Origin: Desulfobaculum sp044987625
GTDB lineage: Bacteria; Desulfobacterota; Desulfovibrionia; Desulfovibrionales; Desulfovibrionaceae
Assembly (NCBI RefSeq): GCF_044987625.1
Contig: NZ_JBJDSB010000001.1
Span: 124,001-188,000 of the forward strand
Direction of reading: 5' to 3'
DNA: 64,000 nt
The notes below the pieces were generated by a model, which saw only the letters and a list, made by a program, of their open reading frames with translations, ran no database searches and was not told the origin of the DNA. The position numbers were made by a program, and so were the translations under genes. Shown here piece after piece: positions 38,796-47,291 of the stretch (within the stretch, counting starts at the first letter, position 1; the number at the start of each line of letters is the position of its first letter).

Positions 38796-38825
38796 CACCG
38801 CCAACCTTCACAACACATACGAGTT

Positions 38826-39092
38826 ATGATTATGCAAAAAAACGGTCTGCTCAACATCGGCTTCGGCAACTTTGTCGTAAGCACACGGGTTATCGCCATC
38901 GTCAACCCGTCGTCCTCGCCCATGCGCAGACTGCGCGAAGACGCACGGCAGGCGGGCCGCCTCATCGACGCGACCCAGGGCCGCAAGACCCGCTCCATCA
39001 TCATTTCCGATTCCAACCATGTCATCCTCTCCGCCATTCAGGCCGAGACGATTGGACAGCGCTTCAGCCAGGAGGACGAAGAGAATGAATAA
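38826..39092 (+). CDS. DUF370 / RemA-like small protein
   Basis: 88 residues. The sequence 'NIGFGNFVV' and 'IVNPSSSPMRRL' then 'DATQGRKTRSIIISDSNHVILSAIQ' (read in parts) is diagnostic for DUF370. In Bacillus RemA forms DNA-binding rings that control matrix genes; the role in deltaproteobacteria is unknown. Its last 8 bases overlap the gmk start (ATGAATAA), so expression of the two is coupled. Confidence 0.9.
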   Translation: MIMQKNGLLNIGFGNFVVSTRVIAIVNPSSSPMRRLREDARQAGRLIDATQGRKTRSIIISDSNHVILSAIQAETIGQRFSQEDEENE

Positions 39093-39711
39093 CCGCCGCG
39101 GGCTGATGCTGGTCATCTGCGCCCCCTCCGGTACCGGCAAGAGCACGCTCATCCGCCGACTGCGCGAGGAATTCCCGCGTATTTCATTCTCCATCTCCTA
39201 CACCACCCGTCCCGCGCGCGAAGGCGAACGGGACGGGGTGGACTACCACTTCGTCAGTATGGAGCGCTTCCGCGCACTGGCCGCAGAAGGCTTCTTTGCC
39301 GAATGGGCCGAGGTGCACGGCAACTGCTACGGCACCCCCAAGCAGGCCATCCTCGACCTGCTGGAAGAAGGGCAGGACATCCTGTTCGACATCGACGTGC
39401 AGGGCGCGCGCCAGCTACGGCAGAACACGGGCGAAGGCAGCTTCATCTTCCTGCTGCCCCCCACCATGACCGCACTGCGCCAGCGTCTGGAGAACCGCAA
39501 TACCGACGATGACGACACCATTCGCCGCCGCATCGACAACGCTCCCGGCGAAATAGCCAAGGCGACGGAGTTCGACCACTGGATCATCAACGATGACCTC
39601 GACTCCGCCTACAGGCTGCTCAAAAGCGTCTACCTCGCCGAAGGAACGCGCCCGCGCCTGATGCCCGGATTGCTGGAGCGCATCCTCCACGTCAAACCCG
39701 AAGCCGAATAG
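39085..39711 (+). CDS. gmk: Guanylate kinase
   Basis: 208 residues. P-loop 'APSGTGKSTL' near the N terminus, GMP-binding 'SYTTRPAREGERDGVDYHF' and 'VQGARQLR' are all present. It phosphorylates GMP to GDP. The ATG at 39085 overlaps the DUF370 stop and has GGAGG 12-16 nt upstream. Confidence 0.97.
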   Translation: MNNRRGLMLVICAPSGTGKSTLIRRLREEFPRISFSISYTTRPAREGERDGVDYHFVSMERFRALAAEGFFAEWAEVHGNCYGTPKQAILDLLEEGQDILFDIDVQGARQLRQNTGEGSFIFLLPPTMTALRQRLENRNTDDDDTIRRRIDNAPGEIAKATEFDHWIINDDLDSAYRLLKSVYLAEGTRPRLMPGLLERILHVKPEAE

Positions 39712-39724
39712 ACAAGGAACGTAC

Positions 39725-40429
39725 ATGGCCGAACTCGTCCTCGCCCTCGATTTCCCCGACAGCGACAGCGCCCTTGCCATGGCAGAGCGCGTGAAAGGCC
39801 GCCTGACATGGGTCAAGGTCGGCCTAGAGCTGTACACCGCCACCGGCCCTGGCATCATCACGGCCCTGACGGAGATGGGCTTTAAGGTCTTTGTGGACCT
39901 CAAGTTCATGGACATCCCCAACACCGTGCGTGGCGCGGTGCGCTCCGCCGTTGTGGCCGGGGCGGACATGGTCAACGTGCACGCCTGCGGTGGCCGCCGC
40001 ATGCTTATGGCCGCGCGTGAAGGCCTGAGCGACGGCGCGCAGATCACCGGGCGCTCCCCGCTGCTCTTTGCCGTCACCGTGCTGACCAGCATGGACGAAA
40101 CGGACCTCGCCCTGCCGGAGGGCGTCACCGTCGCCGACGTGGCGCTTGGCTACGCCCGCCTTGCCGCAGACTGCGGACTGGACGGCGTGGTCTGCTCCGG
40201 GCACGAGGCCGCCGCCATCAAAGACGCCTGCGGCGCGGACTTCATGTGCCTGACGCCGGGCATCCGCCTTGCCGCAGCAGGCGACGACCAGCGCCGCGTT
40301 ATGACGCCCGCACAGGCCGTTGCCGCCGGGTCGGACTTCCTCGTCGCAGGGCGGCCCATCACCGACGCGGATTCCCCGGCCGAGGCGACTGCGGTTTTCC
40401 TTGAACAGATGGCGTCTGTCGTTTTATAA
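39725..40429 (+). CDS. pyrF: Orotidine 5'-phosphate decarboxylase
   Basis: 234 residues, TIM-barrel decarboxylase that makes UMP. 'LALDFPD' at the N terminus, the catalytic 'DLKFMDIPNT' (Asp-x-Lys-x-x-x-Asp), and the C-terminal phosphate-binding 'FLVAGRPI' are clear. It lies 13 bp after gmk in the same run of nucleotide genes. Confidence 0.97.
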   Translation: MAELVLALDFPDSDSALAMAERVKGRLTWVKVGLELYTATGPGIITALTEMGFKVFVDLKFMDIPNTVRGAVRSAVVAGADMVNVHACGGRRMLMAAREGLSDGAQITGRSPLLFAVTVLTSMDETDLALPEGVTVADVALGYARLAADCGLDGVVCSGHEAAAIKDACGADFMCLTPGIRLAAAGDDQRRVMTPAQAVAAGSDFLVAGRPITDADSPAEATAVFLEQMASVVL

Positions 40430-40448
40430 CGCACGAAAGGGGTACGTC

Positions 40449-41312
40449 ATGACTGATGAGCATACACAACACAGCTCGCACGCTCCCGGACACAAGGACC
40501 ACATCAAGGGTGTGTTCTCGTCCCAAACCGTGCAGAAGGTTGGCACCGGAACCACCACCCGTAAAACCATCAAGAAAACCTTCTGGTACGCTGTAGAAGG
40601 TGACGGCGGCACGGTTCTCGTGCAGCCGCTCAATGTCAACTACGTGCCCGCCGGCGCCAAGCGCAGCGTCCCGCGCGATGAATTCCTTGAGAAGTTCTCG
40701 CCGGAGCCGGAATTCTACGTTTCCAACGTGTTCCCCAAGATGAAGGAGCTCCAGCAGAGCGTGGAAAGCGGCGAAAAGCACCGCGAAAAGGGCGAAACCT
40801 TCAGCGCAGAGCTGGAGTTCAACAACGCCCTGAGCATCGACGAGGAAAACGTCCGCGCCAACTTCGGCCTTGGGCTGACCTACCTCGAACGCGGCGACGA
40901 CGCCAAGGCCAACGACATCTTCGAACGCCTCGTCAAGCTGGACGCCGCCTTTGAGCCGGAGCACAAGCATCTGTTCAACGAGTTCGGCATCAACCTCCGC
41001 AAGAACAAGATGCTCGACCAGTCCGTGGACTACTACGCCCGCGCGCTGGAGCTTTCTACCGAGGATGAGCACCTGCACTACAATATTGCGCGGGTCTGCT
41101 TCGACAAGGAGGACTGGGGCGGCGCGGCCAAGAGCCTGATGCAGGCCCTTGAACTGAACGCCAATTTCGAAGAGGCCGGAAAGTTCCTTGAATGGCTCAA
41201 GGAAAAGGGCCTTGTGGACAGCGAAGGCAACGCCATTCAGGGGGCAACACCCCCTGCTCCCAAGAAAAAAGGTGCAAAAAAATCCAGCGCGAATTATAAT
41301 GTTCAACTATGA
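40449..41312 (+). CDS. TPR-repeat protein
   Basis: 287 residues, no signal peptide. The first ~110 residues hold an uncharacterised beta-rich part ('TTTRKTIKKTFWYAVE', 'VQPLNVNYVPAG'), then about four tetratricopeptide-like repeats (residues ~115-260, e.g. 'ANFGLGLTYLERGDDAKA', 'HYNIARVCFDKEDWGGAAK'). The C terminus is Lys/Pro-rich. It is probably a scaffold; the partner is unknown. Its stop overlaps the HDOD gene start, so the two may act together. Confidence 0.8.
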   Translation: MTDEHTQHSSHAPGHKDHIKGVFSSQTVQKVGTGTTTRKTIKKTFWYAVEGDGGTVLVQPLNVNYVPAGAKRSVPRDEFLEKFSPEPEFYVSNVFPKMKELQQSVESGEKHREKGETFSAELEFNNALSIDEENVRANFGLGLTYLERGDDAKANDIFERLVKLDAAFEPEHKHLFNEFGINLRKNKMLDQSVDYYARALELSTEDEHLHYNIARVCFDKEDWGGAAKSLMQALELNANFEEAGKFLEWLKEKGLVDSEGNAIQGATPPAPKKKGAKKSSANYNVQL

Positions 41313-42196
41313 TGTCACATGACAAGGGTTCCGAACTTCTGTCCAGTGTCACAGCGCTCAAGGACGATCTGCCGTTCTCACCGCAGATTCTCACGACCCT
41401 GTTCGCCCAGACGGACGAAGATTCCAAGGCATCCCTTGGTGACATCGCAGATAGCATCGCCGCCGATCAGGGCCTGACCGTCAAGGTCCTCTCCATGGCG
41501 AATTCCGCATATTACGGCCTGCAGTCCGAGGTAGAATCCCCGGCGCGGGCCGTTTCCCTTTTAGGGCTGGAGACCATCCGCTGTCTGGTGCTGGGTATTG
41601 GCGTCAAGGGGCTGGCCGCCAAGATGAAACGCGGCGTGTTGGACCTCAAGAAATACTGGCGGCATCAGCTCATCACCGCCGCCACGGCCAAGCACATCGC
41701 CTGCCACGTTGGCACCCTGCCCCTTGCCAAAGACGCCGAAGCGCTCATCCCGGACCAAATCTTCACGGCGGGGATGCTCCACGACTTTGGCAAGCTGCTC
41801 ACTGCCCTGCTGCGGCCTGAGGACTGGGAACGCATCACCCAGTTAGCCAAGGACGAGGCCCTCTCCATCGCCGAGGCCGAGGACGAATACTGGGGGCTGG
41901 AGCACGGCGTGGTTGGCGCCATGGCTCTGCGGTCCATGAATCTGCCGCCGTCGCTGACCGAACCGGTCAACTGGCACCACGCCCCAAACAATGCCCCGGA
42001 CTACGTGCTCCACGCCAAGATTCTGTGCCTTGCGGACGCCATGGCCGTGCGCTTTGACGGCCCGGACCGCAAGGTCGCCGGACCGTGGGAAAGCATCCTT
42101 GAGGAGTTCGACCTTGACGCGGACACCCTCATGGCCGAGGTGGCCGAACTTGCCGAAGACGAAGGCATCAGCGACCTGCTGCGCGCCCTCACCTAA
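41309..42196 (+). CDS. HDOD-domain protein
   Basis: 295 residues. The HDOD domain covers about residues 20-215: 'ADQGLTVKVLSMANSAYYG', 'SPARAVSLLGLETIRCLVLGI' (read in parts) and a HD-like 'GMLHDFGKLL'. HDOD proteins are usually signalling or regulatory and often lack phosphodiesterase activity. The gene starts within the stop of the TPR gene (ATGATG). No output domain is fused. Confidence 0.88.
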   Translation: MMSHDKGSELLSSVTALKDDLPFSPQILTTLFAQTDEDSKASLGDIADSIAADQGLTVKVLSMANSAYYGLQSEVESPARAVSLLGLETIRCLVLGIGVKGLAAKMKRGVLDLKKYWRHQLITAATAKHIACHVGTLPLAKDAEALIPDQIFTAGMLHDFGKLLTALLRPEDWERITQLAKDEALSIAEAEDEYWGLEHGVVGAMALRSMNLPPSLTEPVNWHHAPNNAPDYVLHAKILCLADAMAVRFDGPDRKVAGPWESILEEFDLDADTLMAEVAELAEDEGISDLLRALT

Positions 42197-42351
42197 CCGC
42201 CCGCATCCATCAACGCTTCACGCCCTCTGCGGCCCGCCAGTCTTCACCGGTGGCGCGCCACGCGCCCCTGCGTCCCGCCGGTTGACGCCACAGCGCAGGA
42301 CCACTACACCGCTAGTGACGGTATAACGAACGACTCACCGAGGCTTCATCA

Positions 42352-44049
42352 ATGTCGAAAATATGGATTCCCCGCCCCAATGGCTCCGAAGCCCCTTCGG
42401 ACATCGCCACATGGGCCGACTCACTGAGCGTGACGCCCCTCATCGCCAACCTGCTGTGGCAACGCGGTCAGCACAGCCTGCAGGATATGGATATCTTTCT
42501 GAGTCCCGGACTCAAACATCTGGCCCCGCTGGACGCCCTGCCCGGCCTCACAGAGGCCGCACAGGTGCTGGCCGACGGTCTCACTGCCGGCAAGACCTTT
42601 GCCGTGTGGGGCGACTACGACGTGGACGGCGTCACCTCCACCGCGCTGGTGACGGACTTTTTGGAGCGCCGTGGCTACACTGCGCGCCACCACCTGCCAA
42701 ACCGCTTCACCGAGGGCTACGGCCTGAATATCGAAGGGCTTGAGGCCCTCGCCGCTGAAGGCGTTGACCTGCTGCTCACCGTGGACTGCGGCATCACCAG
42801 CATTGACGAAATCGCGCGCGCCAAGGAGCTTGGCATGACGGTTGTCGTCTCCGACCATCACCTTCCCGGCGAGACCCTGCCCGCGGCCGACGCTGTGGTG
42901 GACCCACGCCTTGCGGACTGCCCCTGCCCGGACCTTGCCGGTGTGGGCGTGGCCTTTTTGCTGATGGCCGCCCTCAACCGTCTGCTGCCCGGCGACCCCA
43001 TCGACGTGCGCCAATTCCTCGATCTTGTCGCCCTTGGCACCGTGGCCGACGTCGTCAAACTGCAGGGCGAGAACCGCATCCTCGTCAAAAACGGCCTGCT
43101 CCTGCTGGGCGAAGCGCGCCGCCCCGGCGTTGCCGCCCTCAAGGAAGCCAGCGGCTTCTCGCCGTCCGCCGCCCTTGGCGCAGGACAGGTGGGCTTTGGC
43201 CTTGGCCCGCGCATCAACGCCGCAGGCCGCATCGGCGAAGCGGAAAACGCGCTGAAGCTCCTGCTGGCCAAAGACTACGACACCGCGCGCCCCCTTGCCG
43301 CCAAGCTGGATACCCTCAATACCGAGCGCCGCTCCACAGAGGACACCATCCTCAAGCAGGCCAAGGAGCAAGCCGAACAGCAGCTGGACCGCCTCGGGCT
43401 GGTGCTCTACCACCCGGACTGGCACCCCGGGGTCATCGGCATTGTGGCTTCGCGCATTGTGGAGGCCCATTACCGCCCAACGCTCATCATTACGCAGGAA
43501 AACGGCCACCTGAAAGGCTCCGGGCGCAGCACCAAGGAATTCGACCTCTACGCCGGACTTTGCGATTGCGCAGACACTCTCCTCGGCTTCGGCGGGCACA
43601 AACAGGCCGCGGGTCTTTCCCTTGAGGAAGCCAATCTGGACGCCCTGCGGGACGCCTTTGACGCCGCCGTGGCCAAACAGTGCGGCGATGAGCCACTCAC
43701 CCCCACCCTCTACGTGGACGGCGAGCTGGCCTTTGCGGACATCGACTTCACTTTGCTCAAGGAACTGGAACTCCTCCAGCCCTATGGCATGGGCAATGCC
43801 GAACCGGTGTTCACCTCCCGCGCGGTGCGCGTGCAGCGCCGCCGCGTGTTCGGCAAAAACCACGTCAAGCTGGACCTTGTGGAGCCGGACTCCGGCGTCT
43901 GCCTCAGCGCCAAGGCGTGGCGGCAGGCCGAGCATATCCCGCCGCACATCGAGGGCGCATCCGTGCAGTTGGCCTTTACGCCCAAGATTGACCGCTACCG
44001 CGGCACGGCGTCCATCGACCTGCAAATCAAGGACTGGAAGACGGTCTAG
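42352..44049 (+). CDS. recJ: Single-stranded-DNA exonuclease RecJ
   Basis: 565 residues, normal for bacterial RecJ. DHH-family motifs: 'VWGDYDVDGVTSTAL', 'TVDCGI', 'VSDHHLPGE', and the DHHA1 end 'GFGGHKQAAGLS'; a C-terminal OB-like part follows. It degrades ssDNA 5'-3' in recombination and repair. It is preceded by a 155-bp gap without a gene and followed by a strong terminator. Confidence 0.96.
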   Translation: MSKIWIPRPNGSEAPSDIATWADSLSVTPLIANLLWQRGQHSLQDMDIFLSPGLKHLAPLDALPGLTEAAQVLADGLTAGKTFAVWGDYDVDGVTSTALVTDFLERRGYTARHHLPNRFTEGYGLNIEGLEALAAEGVDLLLTVDCGITSIDEIARAKELGMTVVVSDHHLPGETLPAADAVVDPRLADCPCPDLAGVGVAFLLMAALNRLLPGDPIDVRQFLDLVALGTVADVVKLQGENRILVKNGLLLLGEARRPGVAALKEASGFSPSAALGAGQVGFGLGPRINAAGRIGEAENALKLLLAKDYDTARPLAAKLDTLNTERRSTEDTILKQAKEQAEQQLDRLGLVLYHPDWHPGVIGIVASRIVEAHYRPTLIITQENGHLKGSGRSTKEFDLYAGLCDCADTLLGFGGHKQAAGLSLEEANLDALRDAFDAAVAKQCGDEPLTPTLYVDGELAFADIDFTLLKELELLQPYGMGNAEPVFTSRAVRVQRRRVFGKNHVKLDLVEPDSGVCLSAKAWRQAEHIPPHIEGASVQLAFTPKIDRYRGTASIDLQIKDWKTV

Positions 44050-44212
44050 CTGACGGCACAGCACGCTGCCTCCAAGGAGCGACGCTCGCTATGTGCGCCG
44101 CGCGGTGTCCCGCTCCGTGCCCGCCGCGCCCCGCTCTTTCGCCGCGCATGCTTCCTTGGTGGTTGGACAGAAACATCTCACGCGCCAGCCGCGCCAGCGC
44201 CCCATACCACAC

Positions 44213-44257
44213 GCAAAAGCCGCCGCCCTGATTCACCGGGACGGCGGCTTCTTTTGC
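44213..44257 (+). terminator. Intrinsic terminator of recJ; rest of the gap is empty
   Basis: AAGCCGCCG (44217-44225) pairs with CGGCGGCTT (44242-44250), extended by GCAAAA/TTTTGC outside a one-base bulge, with CTTTT at the 3' side. The gap from recJ to the next gene (44050-44472) contains no gene I can support on either strand. Confidence 0.85.
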
Positions 44258-44472
44258 ATGCCTCCATGCAACGCACAGACATACTCTGTGGGAGTAGCGG
44301 CGGCAGATTTGCGCGCTCTCGCCTCAGGCTCTGAAAAAGGAGTGGGGAATGGCAGGCTGGGGAGGCACAATCGCCGCCGTCTGGACATCACTGCGGCCCA
44401 ATTGGAGTGCGGGACACTGGCGGCAGGCGGCGCGCCCTACCGCGAGTCCGTTCAGGGACGCCGCAGCGTTCA

Positions 44473-46038
44473 TCACAGCCCGCTGTTATCGGTGTGGAGG
44501 GTCACGTGGTCGAAGGTCATGCAGGCCAGATATTGCGCGCTGAACTGGGCATCTTCGGCCAATTCCAGCACCTTGGCGCGCGTGGAGACATCGCGCGCGG
44601 TCTCGCGCAGGACAATGTCCGCGCATTGGCGCTCGGCCCCGGCAAGGGCGGTGTTCCCGGCCATGGTCACGCGGGCGCTCGCTCCCGGCGGCAAAAAGCC
44701 CAGCGTCTCAAGGGCGCGCGGCGGCACATGCTCCCCAAGGGCGCCCGCAAGGTATATACCCGCAAGCTCATGGGCGCGCCGCCCTGCGCCGCGCAACAGC
44801 CGCGCAAAGGCGAGATTGAACGCCGCCTTCACCTTCAGCACTTCCTCCACATCTGACGCGGACAAATACAGCCCCTCGCCAAGGTCAAGGCGCGCCTCGC
44901 CGTCCACAGTATGCAGCCCGCGCGCCAGGCTCCGCGCCAGTGGCGTTGCACCGGGCGAAAACTGCCCGCCAGCGTCCATCATGCCGCTGGAACGCAACTG
45001 GGACAGCAGAGACAGGTACCCCGTACCGCTGATGCCCCGCGTAGTGCCCGCTCCAAGGCGGCGCGGCTGAAGACCTCGCGGCGTTAAGGCAAAGCTGGTC
45101 ACCGCGCCGGGCGCGGCAACCGTGCCGCAATCAAGCCCCACGCCCTCAAGGGCAGGCCCAAGGGGCACGCTGGCGGCCAAAAATTCGGTAGGCGACAGGG
45201 CAAGGAGAAACTCGCCGTTCGTGCCCATATCCGCAAACAGGAATGGATATTCCGGCGGCGTGTCCGCTGAAAGCAGCCACGCCATCCCCGCGGTAATATC
45301 GCCGCCGATAAAGGGACCGATGTGCGGAAAAACATACGCCGGGGGCACGCCGGGAGCCACACGGACAATTTCGCCTTCAAGGTGGGAGAGGCAGTACGGG
45401 GCGGCGCACAGCCCGTCCGACGGACGCTCCAAGAGCAGCGAGGTCATGGCCGGGTTTCCGGCAAGGGCAATGCGGGCAACTGGCGATGGGAGCTGCGCAA
45501 TGCACTCCTGCAGGCGCTCCACAACAAGGCGGCGCATAGCCTCAGCGCCACTGGCCGACCGGGCAAAGGCGAGCCGGGACATAATCTCGCTGCCAGCGCC
45601 CATCTGCGGGTTCAAAAACACACCAGAGGCAACACGTTGCCCCCCGCGCAGGGCCGACCAATGCACCGAAGTTGTCCCAAGGTCCACAGCAAGACACAGC
45701 GGCTCTCCAGCTTCATGCCCGCGGCCGTTTGCCGCCCGGACGCGTGGGCGCGCGGGGATTTCCACTTCAATGCCTTCCACGGCGAGATGACGGCACCCAA
45801 GCCGCCACCCGTCGTCCACCGCATCCTGACCGAGCAGGCGGACCTCTTCGTCCAGCGCCTGCGGTGGCTGAGAAAGAAAACGCATCCGGCACAGGCCGCA
45901 CCGGCCAACGCCCGAGCAGAGCGCCGGGGCTTCCCACTCGCCGCTGACATACACCACCTGTGCAAGGGTTCGCCCACTGACCACAGGCACGGACAAGCCG
46001 CGCCCGGAGGCGTCATGCACCGTCAGCCAGCCCGCCAT
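44473..46038 (-). CDS. 2Fe-2S ferredoxin / ASKHA protein (DUF4445, corrinoid reductive-activase-like)
   Basis: About 521 residues. The N-terminal ~95 residues are a ferredoxin domain with 'CSGVGRCGLC' and a fourth Cys in 'LGCRH', the plant-type 2Fe-2S pattern. The remainder is an ASKHA ATPase-like domain: 'LAVDLGTTSVHW', 'FADMGTNGEFLL', 'GTGYLSLL', 'IYLAGALGEH'. Related proteins (RamA, RACo) reactivate corrinoid proteins by ATP-driven one-electron reduction. I see no corrinoid methyltransferase nearby; the neighbour is selD, so the substrate here is open. The ATG at 46038 sits on the stop of a small ORF (TGATG), which would explain translation without a clear ribosome site. Confidence 0.82.
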   Translation of the reverse strand: MAGWLTVHDASGRGLSVPVVSGRTLAQVVYVSGEWEAPALCSGVGRCGLCRMRFLSQPPQALDEEVRLLGQDAVDDGWRLGCRHLAVEGIEVEIPARPRVRAANGRGHEAGEPLCLAVDLGTTSVHWSALRGGQRVASGVFLNPQMGAGSEIMSRLAFARSASGAEAMRRLVVERLQECIAQLPSPVARIALAGNPAMTSLLLERPSDGLCAAPYCLSHLEGEIVRVAPGVPPAYVFPHIGPFIGGDITAGMAWLLSADTPPEYPFLFADMGTNGEFLLALSPTEFLAASVPLGPALEGVGLDCGTVAAPGAVTSFALTPRGLQPRRLGAGTTRGISGTGYLSLLSQLRSSGMMDAGGQFSPGATPLARSLARGLHTVDGEARLDLGEGLYLSASDVEEVLKVKAAFNLAFARLLRGAGRRAHELAGIYLAGALGEHVPPRALETLGFLPPGASARVTMAGNTALAGAERQCADIVLRETARDVSTRAKVLELAEDAQFSAQYLACMTFDHVTLHTDNSGL

Positions 46039-46163
46039 CAGGCCGCACCCACGGCGTCGGCAAAGACGGCAGGAGCGCATGCGGCGCATGGCATCACACA
46101 GCGCGGCAGACGCCGCACGGTCGCAGCGCCAATTGGCCCACGGTGATTGCAATGCGCCAACAT
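46038..46163 (-). CDS. Possible small ORF coupled to the 2Fe-2S/ASKHA gene
   Basis: 41 codons. It begins with an ATG 5 nt after a strong GGGGAGGGG site that overlaps the selD stop, and ends in TGATG, sharing a base with the next ATG. The peptide has four Cys, three of them close together ('CVMPCAAC'), and no recognised family. It may be a real micropeptide or only a leader that delivers ribosomes to the downstream gene. Confidence 0.4.
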   Translation of the reverse strand: MLAHCNHRGPIGAATVRRLPRCVMPCAACAPAVFADAVGAA

Positions 46164-46176
46164 ACACCCCTCCCCG

Positions 46177-47223
46177 TTATACAATGTTCAAGCTGGCGTC
46201 CGCGTTCTCGCGAGGGACCACCCTGCCGATGCACGCGGCCATGTCGCCTCGCTCGCGCAGGAAAGCCTGAACAGCCTCCACGCGCTCCTGCGGCACAGCA
46301 AGCACCAGCCCGCCAGAGGTCTGCGCATCAAACACAAGGTCCACGCGTACGGCATCAAGGCCATCGGCAACCGCCACCTGCGAACTGCAAAAGTTCTTGT
46401 TGGCAAAGCTGCCAGCCGGCACAAGGCCCATACCCGCAAGGTCCAGTGCGCCATCCATAATGGGCACGTCCGCAAGGGTCAGCTCCACGCCAACCTTGGA
46501 CGCGCGCGCCATCTCCAGCACATGCCCGCCAAGGCCAAAGCCGGTCACATCCGTGGCGCCCAGCAGGCCAAAGGTCTGGATGGCTTCGCCACCCGCCTTA
46601 TTCAAACGCCCGGCCCAACGGCCAAGGCAGGCCTCAAGTTCCGCGCTGTTCTCCCAGCGCCCTTTCACAGCCGTCGCCAAGACGCCCGTGCCGATGGGTT
46701 TGGTCAGCAGCAGGCGGTCCCCGGCGCGCAGGCCGCGGTTGGTGGCCATATGCTCCGGATCAATGCATCCGGTCACAGCCAGGCCGTATTTGAATTCCTC
46801 ATCCTCAACGCTATGCCCGCCGGCAAGAACGGCTCCTGCTTCCAATATAGCATCATATCCGCCTTGGAGCGCGTCGCGGAGCATCTCCTTGGGCAGATTC
46901 TTTACCGGAAAACAGACAATATTCATCGCCGACCACGGCTCACCGCCCATGGCATAGACGTCCGATAGCGCATTGGCAGCGGCAATGCGTCCGAACAGAT
47001 ACGGATCGTTGACGACTGGCGTTAAGAAATCCACGGTCTGCACCATAGCCTTCCCAGCGGGAAAGCGCAGTACAGCCGCGTCCTCGTTATCCCCGGCACC
47101 GACCAATAGCCGGTCATCCGGGCGCTGCGTCAACCCCGCCAAAACCTGCTCCAAGTCCCCCGGAGCGATTTTGGCGGCTCAACCCGCAGCGCGTACGGTC
47201 TCGACCAGCTTCTTCTCGGCCAT
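46177..47223 (-). CDS. selD: Selenide, water dikinase, a selenoprotein
   Basis: 348 residues including selenocysteine. SelD makes selenophosphate from selenide and ATP. The frame from ATG 47223 (after GAGGAAA) reads 'MAEKKLVETVRAAG', then TGA at 47179-47181, then 'AAKIAPGDLEQVL' and on to the stop at 46177. The TGA falls exactly at the catalytic Cys/Sec position that precedes the essential Lys in the family's '(C/U)xxK' motif. A SECIS-like hairpin follows directly. Downstream motifs are typical: 'DDAAV'-like 'NEDAAVLRF', 'VDFLTPVV', 'GGHSVEDEE', 'TDVTGFGLGGH'. Automated callers that stop at TGA would start it at 47154 and lose the active site. Confidence 0.95.
47136..47177 (-). promoter_or_regulatory. 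Bacterial SECIS element in selD
   Basis: Immediately 3' of the UGA codon, a 9-bp perfect stem CCGCCAAAA/TTTTGGCGG (minus-strand reading) encloses a small internal loop, a 5-bp GCTCC/GGAGC stem and a 9-nt apical loop beginning GGGGG. This fits bacterial SECIS hairpins, which bind SelB to recode UGA. Confidence 0.88.
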
Positions 47224-47253
47224 GACGTTTCCTCGTCTTCGTGTTGGGGTTAC

Positions 47254-47279
47254 AAAAAAAGCGTGGGGCTTCGCGCCCC
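47254..47279 (-). terminator. Terminator or attenuator between lysR and selD
   Basis: On the minus strand, a GGGGC-loop-GCCCC stem is followed by ACGC and a run of seven T. It lies after the LysR stop and only 30 bp before the selD ATG. Confidence 0.65.
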
Positions 47280-47291
47280 TTTCCGCGACGC

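Noticed and set aside
44093..45070. 325-codon plus-strand frame after recJ
   Set aside because: Mostly antisense of the ASKHA gene; crosses the recJ terminator; no ribosome site.
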